Below, one piece after another: positions 35,947 through 48,800 of a stretch of DNA of 64,000 bases. Every line of letters starts with the position of its first letter. Position 1 is the stretch's first letter. The notes beneath the pieces were generated by a model, which was not told the DNA's origin, made no database searches, and saw only the letters and a list, made by a program, of their open reading frames with translations. This stretch comes from Pholiota molesta. Taxonomy: Eukaryota > Basidiomycota > Agaricomycetes > Agaricales > Strophariaceae. The translations under genes were made by a program, and so were the position numbers. The stretch lies in NCBI GenBank assembly GCA_014925825.1, contig JACGCK010000124.1, forward strand, positions 1 through 64,000. The letters are read 5' to 3'.

Positions 35947-36343
35947 ATTTCTTTTTTTTCCATTAGGTTTTGAAATTTCTATTGCAGAAATTTCAAATTC
36001 TGTCCCGACTTGGACATCCCGACTCTTTGGGGTTCGTCACAACACGAGTATCCCTGAAGGCCTGAAGGCTGAGATGGTGAGTATCTACAGCGACTTATAA
36101 GTCCGAAGTTGTCGACTCAATGCAAATATTGTATAGCTGCAACTCGGGTCTCCGTCTACAGCAATTATCAGTCTTCAGAAAAGAAATTGAAATGTTACAG
36201 CTTGTAAGTTCTAGTCGTCGAGACTTAATGCAAACTCGTATCAGACTATCAGTTGAAACTCGGAGTTTGCAAGTGCCAAGGACTCAATATGGTCAAAAAA
36301 AAGATTGGGAATCCAGGTTGCCATGTGTGCAAAACGTATTGCA
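35947..36343. other. Spacer between two tRNA genes
   Basis: Holds the T-run terminator of tRNA-Glu at its start. It also carries a loose duplication: CTCGGGTCTCCGTCTACAGC / CAGTCTTCAG and GTCGTCGAGACTTAATGCAA / GTCGACTCAATGCAAAT at 36105-36250. No gene. Confidence 0.4.
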
Positions 36344-36446
36344 TGCCCCCTGCAAGGTTCGAACTTGCGACCTCAGGATTGCGTAACTTGCGTTACTCAT
36401 ATTTGAGATATGAGACCTGCGCTCTAACCAACTGAGCCAAGGAGGC
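36344..36446 (-). tRNA. tRNA-Met (elongator, anticodon CAT) with a 29-base intron
   Basis: Read on the minus strand, acceptor GCCTCCT pairs with AGGGGGC, with discriminator A. The D-arm is TGGCTCAGTTGGTTAGAGC. The anticodon stem CAGG pairs with CCTG across loop CTCATA, an intron and then A. The T-arm is GCAAG-TTCGAAC-CTTGC. The GC-starting acceptor marks it as elongator rather than initiator. The intron lies one base 3' of the anticodon. Confidence 0.9.
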
Positions 36447-36847
36447 TTTGTGATGTACAAGAACTTGACATCTTGGGACGAGACTGATCTCTGACGCCGA
36501 ATTAGGTAAGCTACTACACTGGCCAAACGGCGACACCTCATCGAGAAAAATTGGTCATTCCCAGGGTTGTTAAGTCAGCTGTGGTGCATTTTTAGACCCA
36601 GGGAGATCTCCCCCGTTCCCACAAATAGTGGCCAGGGTTTTCCGCGCTAGGCGGACCCCTGTCGGCGATGCTCACCATGAAGTCGAGCCGATGTCGACAA
36701 TATAAGAGCTTTTATTAAGCTTTAGATGACTGTTTTAATACATAGTAATTAAATCTACTATGCTAGGTTTAAAAAAGTTAAAAACAAAAGCAAAAAATCA
36801 CTATAGACAGTCCATTCGAAGATAACGGCGCCCATCGATCTCCGAAA

Positions 36848-39800
36848 TCAGTGATTCACATAATCACATTGAATCCCCTTGAATTCGAGGTTGGCGTATA
36901 GAAGGAAAAAGGAGTGGTTGTCAACGAGTTTTGTACGAGACTCGAGCATCCGCGAGAATGCTACATCTTCTAAAGTGTAGTCAATCGCATCCGGGTTACC
37001 ATGTAAAGTACGCTCGATTACCCTTTCATAGAGGTTCCGAACGGTGAATAGGAATGTGGATGGACTGAAATATCGCCCTTCTATGAATATGCCTTCAGGC
37101 TGTGGCCAATCTGGGAGTGGATCCGATGATCCTGGCTTCAACTTTGACGCAACTCCATCTGCGCAAACACCTTTTTTGTGGTTCAAGTGAGTCTGAGTCC
37201 TGTTCCCGGGATACATGACTGTCTTGCAACGCGAACAAACGGCGTCTTTACGCTATAATATTAATATAAGCTATTAGATCCATCGATTTGATATTAGTCT
37301 TTCAAATATACCTTCTTCTGAGCAGTAACATCACCGGTGCCATTATTGTTCTCTAAATCAACAATGGCAGTTACGGCCTCACAGTGTTTCTTCCAAAATG
37401 TTTCGGAGCCTGACTCCGAACTCTTGGCTAAAGAATAGGACTCATATAAGCACTAATATCAGGATTGAAAAGAGAATATCACATACATTTATAGTTACGA
37501 GTAGAAAGCCTTTCGCGAATCTTCGGTTCAATCTCGTTAAGCTTGTCCATCAGCGCCCGAGGATTCTTCTTGATTATCTTGAGCATCTTTTTTCTTCCCA
37601 ACTCCTCTAAACGCTCGTTGTAAACACTTGTGGCAGATGCCCACTTCGATACTGTCATTCCAAACGTTGTCCATTGGAATTCAGCGCGCATGTCCATGAA
37701 TAAATAAAACTCGTTGTCTTCTGTGATATGAAGCGCTCGAGGGTCAATAGATGTTCCTAGAGAGAACAGCAGCTGAGATGGAGTGAGCCCTTCGTCGCGC
37801 AATGCAGGAGGCAGTGTTAGAGGACGCCTAAGTCTATCCAAAGCTAGGGATGAAGTTGACGGCGCTTGGCTGACAGCTTCCTGACGAGAGGAATTTGAAC
37901 CTGTCGTTTCAAACCTGAAAAAAGCATATGGGGGATTTCTTTCAGTCTTAGCGTGCCCTGACTCGGATGTTGCACTCGGAAGAGAAACCTCAGCGGCTAC
38001 AACAGCATCTGTAGGCTCGCAATCCATTAGAGCCATGTCGTCAAAGGACACCTTTAAGTAAATAGTTAAGAATCAGATATAATTTAGATCGAGACGTCAA
38101 GTAATTGACTCGATACTTACATATGGCTTTGGTGATTCGAGATCCGAGTCATTGGGTTCAGGAGATTCGATCTCTTGCAGGATTGGAGTAGGTAAACCTA
38201 ACGAAACTGTACTTGGGCTAAGAGGCCCAGTATGACGTGTACGTTTTGAATCTGGCATTCCATTCGTACCATTAGATGCCTGGGTCAAATTATCTGCACG
38301 ATCCTTTCGTTTCTGTGATGGCACGGAGGATTTACTAGAAACTAGTGTTGCCTCAGGCGTAGCAGCACTAGTAGATGGCCTCGGAGGATCTGCGGGAACG
38401 ATCATATTGGCGGTAGACTCGTAGGTAGAGGACGTAGATACCCGGGCCATTCTAACAGAAATAAGCCGTTCGTCTACCTCGAGTGATTTGATAAACTGGG
38501 TTTGGTCCATCTCTGAGATCTCTGCATCAATGTCTTCCAGTAGAGTAGTGTCCAGGTCTGTGGCTTCGGTCTTCACTTCGATAAGTCCACCAAATGTCAA
38601 TGAATGCGCAGATTTGACTAATCCAATCATCTCGTCGACTTGTATACGGGGAAGGATCGGCAACGTGCCAGCAAGTGTGGCCTTCGACTGAGGCAGCTCT
38701 TTGTCATATAGCAAATTGAATAGCTCAGCTGTGTGGTTAACGAGCTGTACGTGATGCGACGCATGAGTTGATGCAACAAATTCATTGAAGTTGACAGAAC
38801 GCCGGTTTTCAATGCGCGCAGAGGCGACACGGATGTTTCGTCGAAGAAAAAAATCATGAGCAAGGGCAGTATAGACCTCGATGCCACTGGGATGAGCCCG
38901 TTGAAGTGAATTCCACGCTTTATGTGTTCCTTCGATACGACTGCCATCCATGGAAATATCTTCCCTAGGACGTGCTAGACATCCCTTTCGCACATGTTCG
39001 AGTTGATCAGCATGTACCTGGTATTTAATCAGCATCAATGATAGCCTTCTAATGCACAAAAAAAAATGTACCTTGGATGCGGCAGCTGACCATACGTTCC
39101 CATTCTGCAGCCACTTGTTATAAGCGTCCACAATTTTTGTTTCTTGCTCTTTCTGCGTCCAGTACAAAGCGGGTATGTTCGTTGTTGCAGGTCTCTTGAT
39201 GATAGCGTCCCGGATATCCAGAAGCACCTCCCGACGATGAGGATTTTTAGTGCCTCCATATATTACCGCACCATATCTTATATATAGAATAATCTGTCAG
39301 GAAGTGATTTCTGGCATTCATGGAGTCAACAAACCTCATCATAAAGTGGTATACATCCAGCAATACTGAAGTACCAGGCCCAAGACCTTGAACAACAAAC
39401 CGTCGAACCTGACAGCAATTATCAACAATAACAGACGTTGGCCTAGCAATTTCCATAGCGTCATGCCGTTTACCGATGTCTTCTAATAACTCTCGTGCTT
39501 CGGCAGGTGAATTGCTTGTGCAGAATCTCTAAAATAAATGGGTTACTCGGCACGAAGAAAAGACAGTCACTTCGACGTACCCATGTGAGACCCTCGCCTT
39601 CCTCGTTGATCGCACTGAGAATGCCGCCTTTTAGAGGATTCTGTCGTTGCCCGTCTTTATCCACTAAAGCCGCCTTTCCCGCTGATTTGAATGTATTATC
39701 CATTGAGATAGATTTCGCTAACAAAATTTATGAGCAAGATATTGAATAAATAAAAAAGCTTAATTCTCACCAGTTCTAGTCTTACAGTATTCAATGGATT

Positions 39801-40931
39801 CCGATCGTCGAACCTTTGCCACAAAGTCCAGATATAAATCCGTTATCAAATCATGTGTGACGAAAGAGTCATTGTAGCCGTCTTCGTCTGTAGGCGATGA
39901 GAACTTCTGGAGTCGATTTCGCTTGAATGGGTTCTGTCGAGCAGATTTGAAGTATAAAAGATACTCAAGCATTCTTTGCCTATGCTCGAGTAGATGAAGC
40001 TCTAATACGGGGCATCAGACATAAGTAATAAACACTGATTTAATACTCAGCAACTCACGCTTTAAGTTTTCAGCTATACCGGCAGACGTAGATGATGTGC
40101 GGAGTTCTATGATCATGTCAAAGAGCTCGTGTGTTACTGCAGCCCGTTTGAGAAAATATGGAATGCTCCCTGATTACGAACGAGCAATGAAATAGTAAGT
40201 TCATCAGGTTGTTCTATTTATAAAAGAGCGCTTACTCGGAATTTTCCAATGTTCCCATTTATCCCAGAAAACATGGTTCGTTGTAGCAAAGCAATACTTT
40301 TCTCCGGGTACTTTGTTAGATTTGCAATCCTTGCATCGGAGCTGATATCCTATGGCCCGTTCATTTTTTCGAACCCCATATACATCCCGAGCGCCGGTAG
40401 CATTCCATCCGTCCCAAAGGATTGCCGCTGAGGCACATTGTGGACAATTTGTGAATGTGGTGGGATAAAAGACTGGATGAACGATGGTAAGCGCAGCAAT
40501 ATACATCTGCTGGGGATCTATGGCAGGTGTTGGATCTCGTCGCATCTGGTGGAAAAGGCTTGGTGGGATAAATCGCGGCCCCAAAAGTGGGATGGCCTTG
40601 TCAATAGTTCGTGCCACGTCTTTGGCTTTGGCGTTTCCATGGACAGAGAGCCTTGAATAAAGATAATCGACGTACTCAATGACCTCTGCTTCCCATTCCA
40701 GCTGGAAGAGCTTAGTCGATTGATTGTCTTTGTGTTTTTTCCAAGATTTTAACCGCTTATCAACCTATAATGAAGGTATCGTCAATGTCTCTAGCCAACT
40801 GAAGTGAATAGGATACGCACATTCTCCTTCCACGTCTTCTCAAAGCTTTCTCGAGCTGAAGCTGTCTTTTCCAAGCCTTTGAGAATCCCGCGTATTATTT
40901 TCGGTTCGAAGACATCAGCTTGTAGCGACAT
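36848..40931 (-). CDS. Transposase-like protein with two zinc-binding regions (KDZ/DDE-like core)
   Basis: Many-exon gene from ATG 40931 (MSLQADVFEPKIIRGILKGL) to a stop at 36848. An N-terminal zinc ribbon shows CPQCASAAILWDGWN, YGVRKNERAIGYQL and RCKDC (~40430-40310), of DUF6729 type. The central block contains ISMDNTFKSAGKAAL (~39710), TSVIVDNCCQVRRFVVQGLG (~39430) and LLDVYHFMMR (~39350). Next come YGGTKNPHRREVLLDIRDAI and EDISMDGSRIEGTHKAWNSL (~38950). The acidic residues D (SMDN), D (IVDN) and E (RIEG) could form a DDE triad; this is inference. The C-terminal third is a disordered Ser/Pro-rich stretch with KRKDR and KRTRH basic patches, then a second zinc-finger-like CSRCKTVMYPGNRTQTHLNH (~37200). 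The exons join without stops, so it may be intact or domesticated. I could not find terminal repeats. Confidence 0.7.
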
Positions 40932-41717
40932 TGGGGAGATTTTGGAGGGGGAAAACGTTGGATTTGGAGGTTAGGTGGTGCGTACAATTTACTGGGTAAT
41001 TACTATAGCGGGCTAATTGGCGCGAATGAATCTGCCTCCGTGTCCCAACATGGCAAATACATCCAATCACTACCCTGACCGTCGAGTTCGTGCTGAGCAT
41101 CAGCCTAAGGGATGGCAAGATCTGTACAATGATTTGGTTAGGATGCTAAACGCTTAAGCGCTCAGGAACAGTACATACGTAGGACTATTAGCCGATCTTC
41201 TGAGATCTGGTATGATGTCAATTATAGGTCCAATTCGGAACTGGCACTGAAGCCTGAGCCTTGAGGGCCATCAAGAGTAGGAGGATAAGTAGGAGGGGAA
41301 AGCCACGGTTTCATGTAGAGAGTGAAAAGCAACCAAGAAGCAACTTCGACGTTCGTTGACTCGGATTAGGTAATTTAGGCCTAGTTCTCTCATGCAGGTA
41401 CTGAGCTCACTGGTTCATTTCTGCGTGTCCGCTAATTACAATCCTGTTTAGCAGTCTTCACATTTTGGAATCCGGGTATGTAGTTTGGAATCCGGGGGTA
41501 TGAGCTTAATTTGTCACAGCTCATTTCTGAATGTCCGCCAATTACAATCCTGATTAGTGGCCTTTATCTTGGAAACTAGAACCTGGCTATAAGCTTCACA
41601 CTTGAAAGAGTGAATGAGATAGATTTGATGATATGAGAATTGAATACATGAATCAAATGATGCTAGTAGCTACATAAAATAAGTAAATAAATTCTGCCTA
41701 AACACTGACAGCCCGTA
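40932..41717. other. Intergenic with a short direct repeat
   Basis: Two copies of a ~45-base block at about 41411-41455 and 41520-41565 share CTCATTTCTG-like starts, TGTCCGC and AATTACAATCCTG. Between them TTTGGAATCCGGG is itself repeated. No gene is supported. Confidence 0.45.
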
Positions 41718-43548
41718 TCAGTCATCCGAGGCGCTGAGGTCAAGATACCAACGATTCGCCCCAATCTGAACCCATTTACCTTCGTTTCCATCAATACCCG
41801 TCGCCGCATCAGGGGCGCGGGGATGTGCTTGCAGGGACACTGCATTTTTTCTAACTGGTCTATTCTGAACAGATAGGTTTCATATTAGCGGTCGGCAGTA
41901 GTCCTTTAGCATCAAGTTGTAACTTACCTTCTCGTTGATCTCTAGATAGAGTGGTGGTGGAAGAAGAGAAGCACGCACCCAAACAGTAATCTGGTCCGCC
42001 GTGCTTCCTGTGAAATTGGGTCCCATTGAATTGACAAAGTCCGTAGTGGATATTACGAGCTTTGGTTGCGGCTCGGTTCCGAAGATATGTTCGAATTGGC
42101 CGCGTCGTTTCTGGTACGATATCTTCAATATGTCAGCATGTCTTGAATCTGGCAGCTGAAGTCGATGTTCCTGGGGGATATACGTAGCCGATGCCTAACA
42201 TTTGAGTGAGCCTCTGTAATAAAGAAGAAGAGGGAAAGCATACCGAATAGAGCATCTGCAGAAAAATTCCCTCCCAGAGCGTTGACTTGAATTTCTCCTT
42301 GACCTTTTGTGGTTCCACGCATCGAAAATTCTGGCGACAGAATTCCGTAATTCCGGAGATTGACGGCTGCTTGAAGCTCCATTGGTTAGCGTCTGGTGGA
42401 ATCCGACCTGGAGACCATGATGTAACCGGAGTGGCGTAAAGCCTAAGGATGCGGCGGTTTGGAAAGTTGTCCGAAATTGCCGCAGCAACATTCGGCTGAC
42501 GACGGGGAAGAAGACCACGAGAGTTTGTGTGTAACTCTGTTCGAATAGCGCAGCGCCATTGGATTAGAAACCGCTCGTATTCGGTGTCATTGAGTTGATA
42601 GTGAGCGGCAAGGAGTTGGTCTCCGAATCCGCATTTGGCCAGAGCCAGGGCAGTTGTTGGGCCACATCCACTGATTCCGGGGCCGTAATCACCACCGCTG
42701 AGGAGAGCGAAGAGAATAAGGCCGTCCTTATTTATTGGGAGTCCTTCTTCACTGGCTATGTAGACGTCGTACTCGTCCAAATCCTTTCGATCCCTTTTCC
42801 GGTCTTTTTTCGGGATACTGCAATGAATATTATCAAGTTGAGCAATCCATTCAAGAAATGTAATCTACGTACCTTCGAAGGAGTGTTTTCGTGCCAAATA
42901 GGTAGGCATCGCTGTCGCTTGTAATGACAGCGTCAATATACCCTTCTATGTTAAGTTTTGCAAGCTCCGCTTCGGCTTCCCCAGGTGCCTAGATGGAAAT
43001 TCAGCCTTGGAAGTTCGTTCAATGATAAGTAATGTATCGATATACTTACATGATGTATCTGAAAGCCGAAATGATCAACGAGCTCGATGGCGAGGTCCGT
43101 CCACCAGATGGACTGTGGTCGAACTCGGTGGCCGCGTTTGTAGTTTGGTCGCGCTGGGCCGTCGAGTACAAAAACCAAAGCAACCGGTGCCTTGATAAAT
43201 TCGGTGAGCCTCTTGTAGAAGAGATAGAGGCCGGCACCGGCTCGTTGATTGTTCACTCCAGCTGCTTTTGCACCAGCGTTGCATTCAGCCATGCAAGTTC
43301 TGTGCGTTGAAGTTATTTAATGATAGTGATTGGATGATGCTCGATACTTACCCCATATCTACCCCGATTCTTAGCGTAGCGCCATCTCCTTCTACCCTTG
43401 AAGACTGCGCGCGTGTTCGATGCTCTTCGGAAAGCAAGAGCAGTGACCTAGTCTGCTTAAATGGCTCGAGGACCTGATGATTTATGTCAAAAATAATTAA
43501 ATAGCTGTAGTTGGAGTCACTTACTTTCCACAATGAATGAACACCCAT
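41718..43548 (-). CDS. XPG/FEN-like nuclease (PIN domain-like, GEN1/Yen1-related)
   Basis: Starts at ATG 43548 with MGVHSLWK, then an intron and VLEPFKQTRSL, the XPG N-domain opening. Catalytic-type acidic positions are present: RIGVDMG, VFVLDGPARP, APGEAEAELAKL (the XPG-I double glutamate), AVITSDSDAYLFG and LLSGGDYGPGISGCGPTTAL (helix-hairpin-helix entry). Later exons give ITEFCRQNFR, TLWEGIFLQMLYS and SYQKRRGQFEHIFG, and the protein ends WVQIGANRWYLDLSASDD. The family cleaves flaps, bubbles or Holliday junctions; agaricomycetes carry many such paralogues whose exact substrates are unknown. All the acidic motifs are kept, so it is probably active. Divergent C-terminus compared with yeast Yen1. 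Confidence 0.85.
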
Positions 43549-44837
43549 GAGTGAACAACTGCGTCGAAGTTAACGAAGAGGTAGTTTAGGAGGTGGATTG
43601 AGTGGGTTTTGGCCAATGGATTGGGTGTGGCCAAGCCTCTGAGTCAGTCGATCGGCGACTTGGAGTGCCATCGATCACTGGCATTGATGCGATACGGTTG
43701 TCCATGGCATATGTGCCAATGATTTTGGCCATCGTGGATTCGGTGTGGGCATCTGGTCAGTGGGCCTGGTGTGGGACGGTTGCGGATGGGTGCTGTGGAC
43801 ATAGGCAGGCGAGATGACGATGACGCACTTTGCACTGCAAAGCCTCGGTCGCGCTAGCTGAGATTGTGTCATCTCATGTGACTGCACGTGCTTGTTCATT
43901 CGGTGTAATTCGGTCTTCATTCGGTCGCTTCGGTCATAAATCGGTCGCATGCCTAATCCGGAATTCCCTGGGTATGGCGAAGCTGCCCTCATCGACATCG
44001 ACATCGCCGACTCATCGCTCTGAATCTGGCTCCAATCTGCCTCGCTATCGCGCTCTGCATTGCTCCAGTCTTCACCTGGCCCTCGTTCTTGCACCTCAGG
44101 TACGCTGTTCTGGCCCTATCCTATCTTCCTTTCAAGAATTCTGAACGCAGTCTAATCATGCGTATAGGCGAAGCTGAGTTTAATCGTTGTTGAATGAATG
44201 AGAGAAGTTAGAACCTTCCAGTTGCTTTGACACTAAAAGTAATGCTCAGAGTCAAGGTCAATTATCTTCTTTCCCTTTTTAAAAATGCCACCATGACTAT
44301 CCTTCAGAAAACGGTCGACTGATCGTTTGAAAGCTTCGATGTGAACGGCTCGGAGGCAAACGGTCTACTCAACAGACTTGGCCACATGCAGAACCCAGCA
44401 ACAGACTCGAACGTGTTTAAAGGATAGCTGCGGGGTACGGTTGTTTGGACTGTTGTATAGACACACGATCGAAAAACAATCGAAAAAGCTTCTCTTGCCA
44501 ACTTCTCGCTGCCCCTGCGAATTTCAGCCTCCATCGACGGATTCACATGGTTTCAAATCATGAGGTTTTCTTTGGGCTTTGTTCTTGAAGCCACTTCTTC
44601 CGTTGACATTGTCGAATCAGATACATATCCCACTGTTTCTAGGCGACATTTGGTGAAGAGAGACATCGAACTCGCGAACGATGGATACCCTTCGATCACT
44701 GGAAAGTGTCCCAAAGGCAGGCTGAGGAATAGATCTGCGTACATTAGGACCTGGTTTATGACAACTCAAACCGAGTTGTCTTCGAATTTTGCTTTAATGG
44801 ACCCCCTGTACCTGTATCGATCTAGCAAAGGTCTGCC
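43549..44837. other. Region upstream of the nucleotidase remnant; TTCGGT-rich tract
   Basis: 43896-43948 repeats (A)TTCGGT at irregular spacing five or six times. An open frame from ~43974 (plus; MAKLPSSTSTSPTHRS) ends in a possible donor CAG/GTACGC, and another at 44560-44841 (plus; MRFSLGFVLEATSSVD) precedes the nucleotidase remnant. Neither can be tied to a known protein. Confidence 0.35.
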
Positions 44838-45560
44838 ATGACTCTCGGTAACCACGAATTCGACGACAGTGATGATCTCCTCGCCGATTTCCTGTATAAC
44901 CTCTCACGTTCATTCCAAAAACCCAAGCAGTTTATCAGATTTCCGCTAAACATCGTCTCGCTGTTTTAGCTGTAATGATCAAAACGACCGCTTTCATTTC
45001 GAATCCTAGCGACCTGACAAGATATTCGAGGACCCGGTCGCCGCGGCGATGCGCACGGTATATCCAGGAACATCACAGTGGCGTCGTCAGTTGACGAATC
45101 ACATTGTGTTTTGACCGATACGACTAGTAAAGACATCGAACTGCACCGGCTCCAAGGTTGAAGGGATCATCGGTGGTCATTCTGAAATCTTATAGGGCCC
45201 TTATCCAACCATCCGCAACTCTCGACGGCGAAGAAGTGTTCGTCGTGACTTCTTATCGCTGGCGTGAATATCTGGGGTACATTGACGTGGAATTCGACTA
45301 CCGAGACAAGATCGTTTCATACAAAGGTGCCCAACCATCCGCCTCACGAAATACGACCGCGGAATCACCCAAATTGAAGGCCGAAGTCACAGAATAGGCG
45401 ACAGCCTTTGCCGCCTACGCCGATGTTATTCTCAGCTTCACCCAAAAGCCCCTCGTCCAAACGATTTGCCAACAAGAAGAATGCACTCTGGACGACTTTG
45501 CGGCTGATGCATTGGAAGATTACCGTCTGGATGTTCTTGTGGGTAGGGTCTTAGCAACAT
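44838..45560 (+). pseudogene. Decayed 5'-nucleotidase / metallophosphatase fragment
   Basis: Several 5'-nucleotidase signatures survive in order on the plus strand but in different frames. MTLGNHEFDDSDDLLADFLY (44838) is the metal-binding GNHEFD motif. YQISAKH follows, one base out of frame. VEGIIGGHSEIL (~45160) matches the conserved GGHSH motif with the last His changed to Glu and is followed at once by a stop. EVFVVTSYRWREYLGYIDVE (~45232) and KPLVQTICQQEECTLDDF (~45445) belong to the C-terminal domain. Frameshifts, stops and the lost metal-ligand histidine show that the gene is dead. The 5' end is not traceable. Confidence 0.75.
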
Positions 45561-45833
45561 TGGGTGTTGGCTGTATGTGTTACTGCCTTCTCGCCTCTCG
45601 ACTACGTGTTTGACGGTCTCATTCTTGGACAATTTAGTTAGTGTTCTTTCTGATCAATTAAACTATATATATGTATATTGGATTTTTATTATAATGTTAC
45701 GAAGTTGAAGCAGAGCACATGGAATGACATATTTGGTAGTTACTCAGGCAGCTATCGGGGAGTTGACAGGGACAATATTTAGGATCGTGAAAAAGTCATG
45801 TTCGTGTGTTATACATTCTGCAGTTGGGTCTGT

Positions 45834-48800
45834 TTACTATACAGCAGATTAGCAATCAGGAAGGCGCCATAATTTGATTTACAACATACCGAAAAGTACA
45901 TTAACAACCTTTGATTCTGATGGAGTGGCTTGTATGCTTCTTTGTAGGCTTCGAGACCTATCTGACTTTGGCCAGAGGCTTGAGTGCCGGCATCAGAAAG
46001 GCCGAGGGGCTCATTCGGACTGAAGTGGTTCTTCGCGCGTGAGCAAACTCTATCCGCGTCTAACGAGTAAGTTAGTGTCATGGAAATCTGACGAGGGCGA
46101 AGAATAATCGATGACATACAATACACCGGAGCTGGAATGGAAACTGAGCGCGTAGCTGGAGCGTAACAGTGGCATAAAGCAAATGATAGGGATTGAAGTG
46201 AATCGGCACTGTAGTACATTCGTGAGTTTCCGATGTGGTCACGAATCAAAATAAGTATAGTTACGTGAACCCAATTTCCTAAGCGATAGATTGTTAGCTT
46301 TAATTCAAGATTTTTTCGTCTCAAAATATCCAAATTTCCACTCACATCATGAAGTACCTAATATAACAGTTCAATTAATGGGTATACCATATTGAAAGCG
46401 GCGCACAGAGTAATGAGCCGGACGGCTTGTTCCCAGAATACCTCCATGACTGAGGAGGTAGAAATCGAAGTCGGTCGGGTGGGTAATGTCGGTGTCAATC
46501 ACAGTTCCGGCAGGAGCGTTTTTACTCTCAGCTGGGGGCCCGGTGTGCGGAGGAAACATTCTGCAAAATAGTGTTCAATCACAAGATAGAAATTACTCAG
46601 ACGCTCGATAATGCTTACTGGGTGTGATGCCTCTTTCCGACAATGATCAATGTGATCTTCGGATTCATTCCGAGCTCTTCGCAAGCCTCTGCGAAGAATC
46701 GTTGATAAATTTAGATGTACGAATTGAACGCTTCGGTTACTAACCTCTGATCAACGGAAGTTCTAAACCAATTCTCAATGATGGGTTCAATCAAGCAAGG
46801 AAAGAGTCGATACTTACCTTGATCTTTCACCTTCTTGAATTCGCCTTCGGAAACACCATCTGTGATATCATTGTTGAATGATGAAGTTGTATAAATTTTT
46901 GATTCGAGCACATACCTCTGTAGAAAATCAGCCTTTTGGGCTTTGCAGCCTCCGCCGATTTCTTTTCTTGATTCATGCGATACTTGTGGTATAAGTTGAG
47001 AATGTGCTGGTAGGAGATAAGGTTTTATATTCGGCCGCAAATGATAAATACCTGCATCATACCTTGCACATGTCTTTTAGGTCACTTATGGTCTCTTGAC
47101 GTCCCGTTTGAACACGCGAAGTGCCCAGGTAATACGAGGCATTAGAGTCTACACTGCCAACGACAGCCGTAAAAGAAGGTCGGTCATTCAGTGGACCAGG
47201 GCCGGGATGGATTACATCGGCGCCTGAAAGTACCGTTAGGCGCTGAAGTCGGGAAGGAAATGGAGGTGTGGTACCTATAACTATAGTTGGATTGCGCGGA
47301 TCGTTGATTTCCGACATGGCAGCGGATTCGGCGATAGAATTGATTCCCCCAAGCTTGGCGTTAACCCTACGCGTGGAGGTGTCAAAATGTAAACAACCAA
47401 GAATCTACACGGATTCAAAGAGACTGAACATACTTGAGCATGACGTTCATCCAATATTGCTGCTTTGCTCCGGATCCACACTTCTTGGCCATTAGACATT
47501 GGGTTGCGATACCCACCTATATAGAAAAAATAAACCTTAGTGGTCGCTAATAAGTAGCGCTGATCACAATCAGAAACATACCGAACAATCACCAAAGCTT
47601 CAACGATGTAAGCTCAATTAAAACATAAATATTTCAAACAAGAAAGAGCGACATACTGTTTGACTGCGGTGTAGATTTCGTTCGCTCTTTCAGGGAGAAT
47701 TACGACCATCAAATTCGGGAGGCCCCCACGTTGCGCTACGCATTCCTTTCCGACCTCTTTCAATTGCTTGAGAGAATATGAGCATGTACATCTATCAAGC
47801 TTAGACGCAGGTTCACTGACCGTGTCAATCACTCCTTGGCCATTCGCAATATATTTGATGAACGGCTGCGGTGTCTTTATTACGATTCCTAGGAGAGATT
47901 CGGATACGATTAGACGAGGGTTTCGATTCGCCATTACGGGGCGACCGAGCTTGGACTGAGCACGCACCAACATTTGCACATGCCTCCTGAAAACCTTTGA
48001 CCATGCCGTTTATGGCGCTGTCGTTGAAGCGGCGCTGATCTTGATATATCACGACCGCCCACACGGTAATAGAAGAGGCCTTGTAGAACTTTTTATCGAC
48101 CCTATGGTACAGAAATTCAATCAGTATAAGTATAACACTTGTGATAGAGACAATAATATAGACAGCGTACATATTCCATGCCCCGTTTCGAGGATTCTGT
48201 TCAACGGTTAACATTAAATTTGAGCGGTATCCAACAGAACTTGCCTGAGCTGCCTGGCGTCCTTGGCCACTGTATTTGAGGCTGGGCGGGTTAATAACGC
48301 GCGCCCCAATTTGCAACGGTTGACGACTAATGGTCATTCCAAATTGGGTGATATAATCCGACGTCTCAAATTGTAGTTTCTGGTAAAATATATAAGTTTC
48401 AGCCTGCCGAAGAGGGATGTATCGCGTCACCTCGACACCTGTCGTAATCGCGTTCAAGCGTTCCTTCGGCTTCTTAGTGGCGAATTCCAATACCCTTTCC
48501 ACTTGCTCTTGAGGAACGACCACATCTCTGCGCACGAACTGGCCTTTCAGAACCGTGCACATCTCCAACGGGATCATCGCACTTCCCCCGACCTAAATCA
48601 TGTCCGCATCGTTAGACACCTCTTGTCATCGCTTAGTTTGTTTGTACCATACCTGAATACAAATGACGTCGGGAAATTGCAGCGGGTTCCCAGTGACCTG
48701 GTTGAAATATTGGGCTACCGACATCGTCATGTTCTGGCGCGTCGTGAACTGCAAGCCGCTGGCGCCCCGGGTACTCAACCCCAAAATCGTCCGCGGCCGA

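Noticed and set aside
43675..44094. 139-codon minus-strand open frame
   Set aside because: Overlaps simple TTCGGT and CGACAT repeats; composition-driven and without a known domain.
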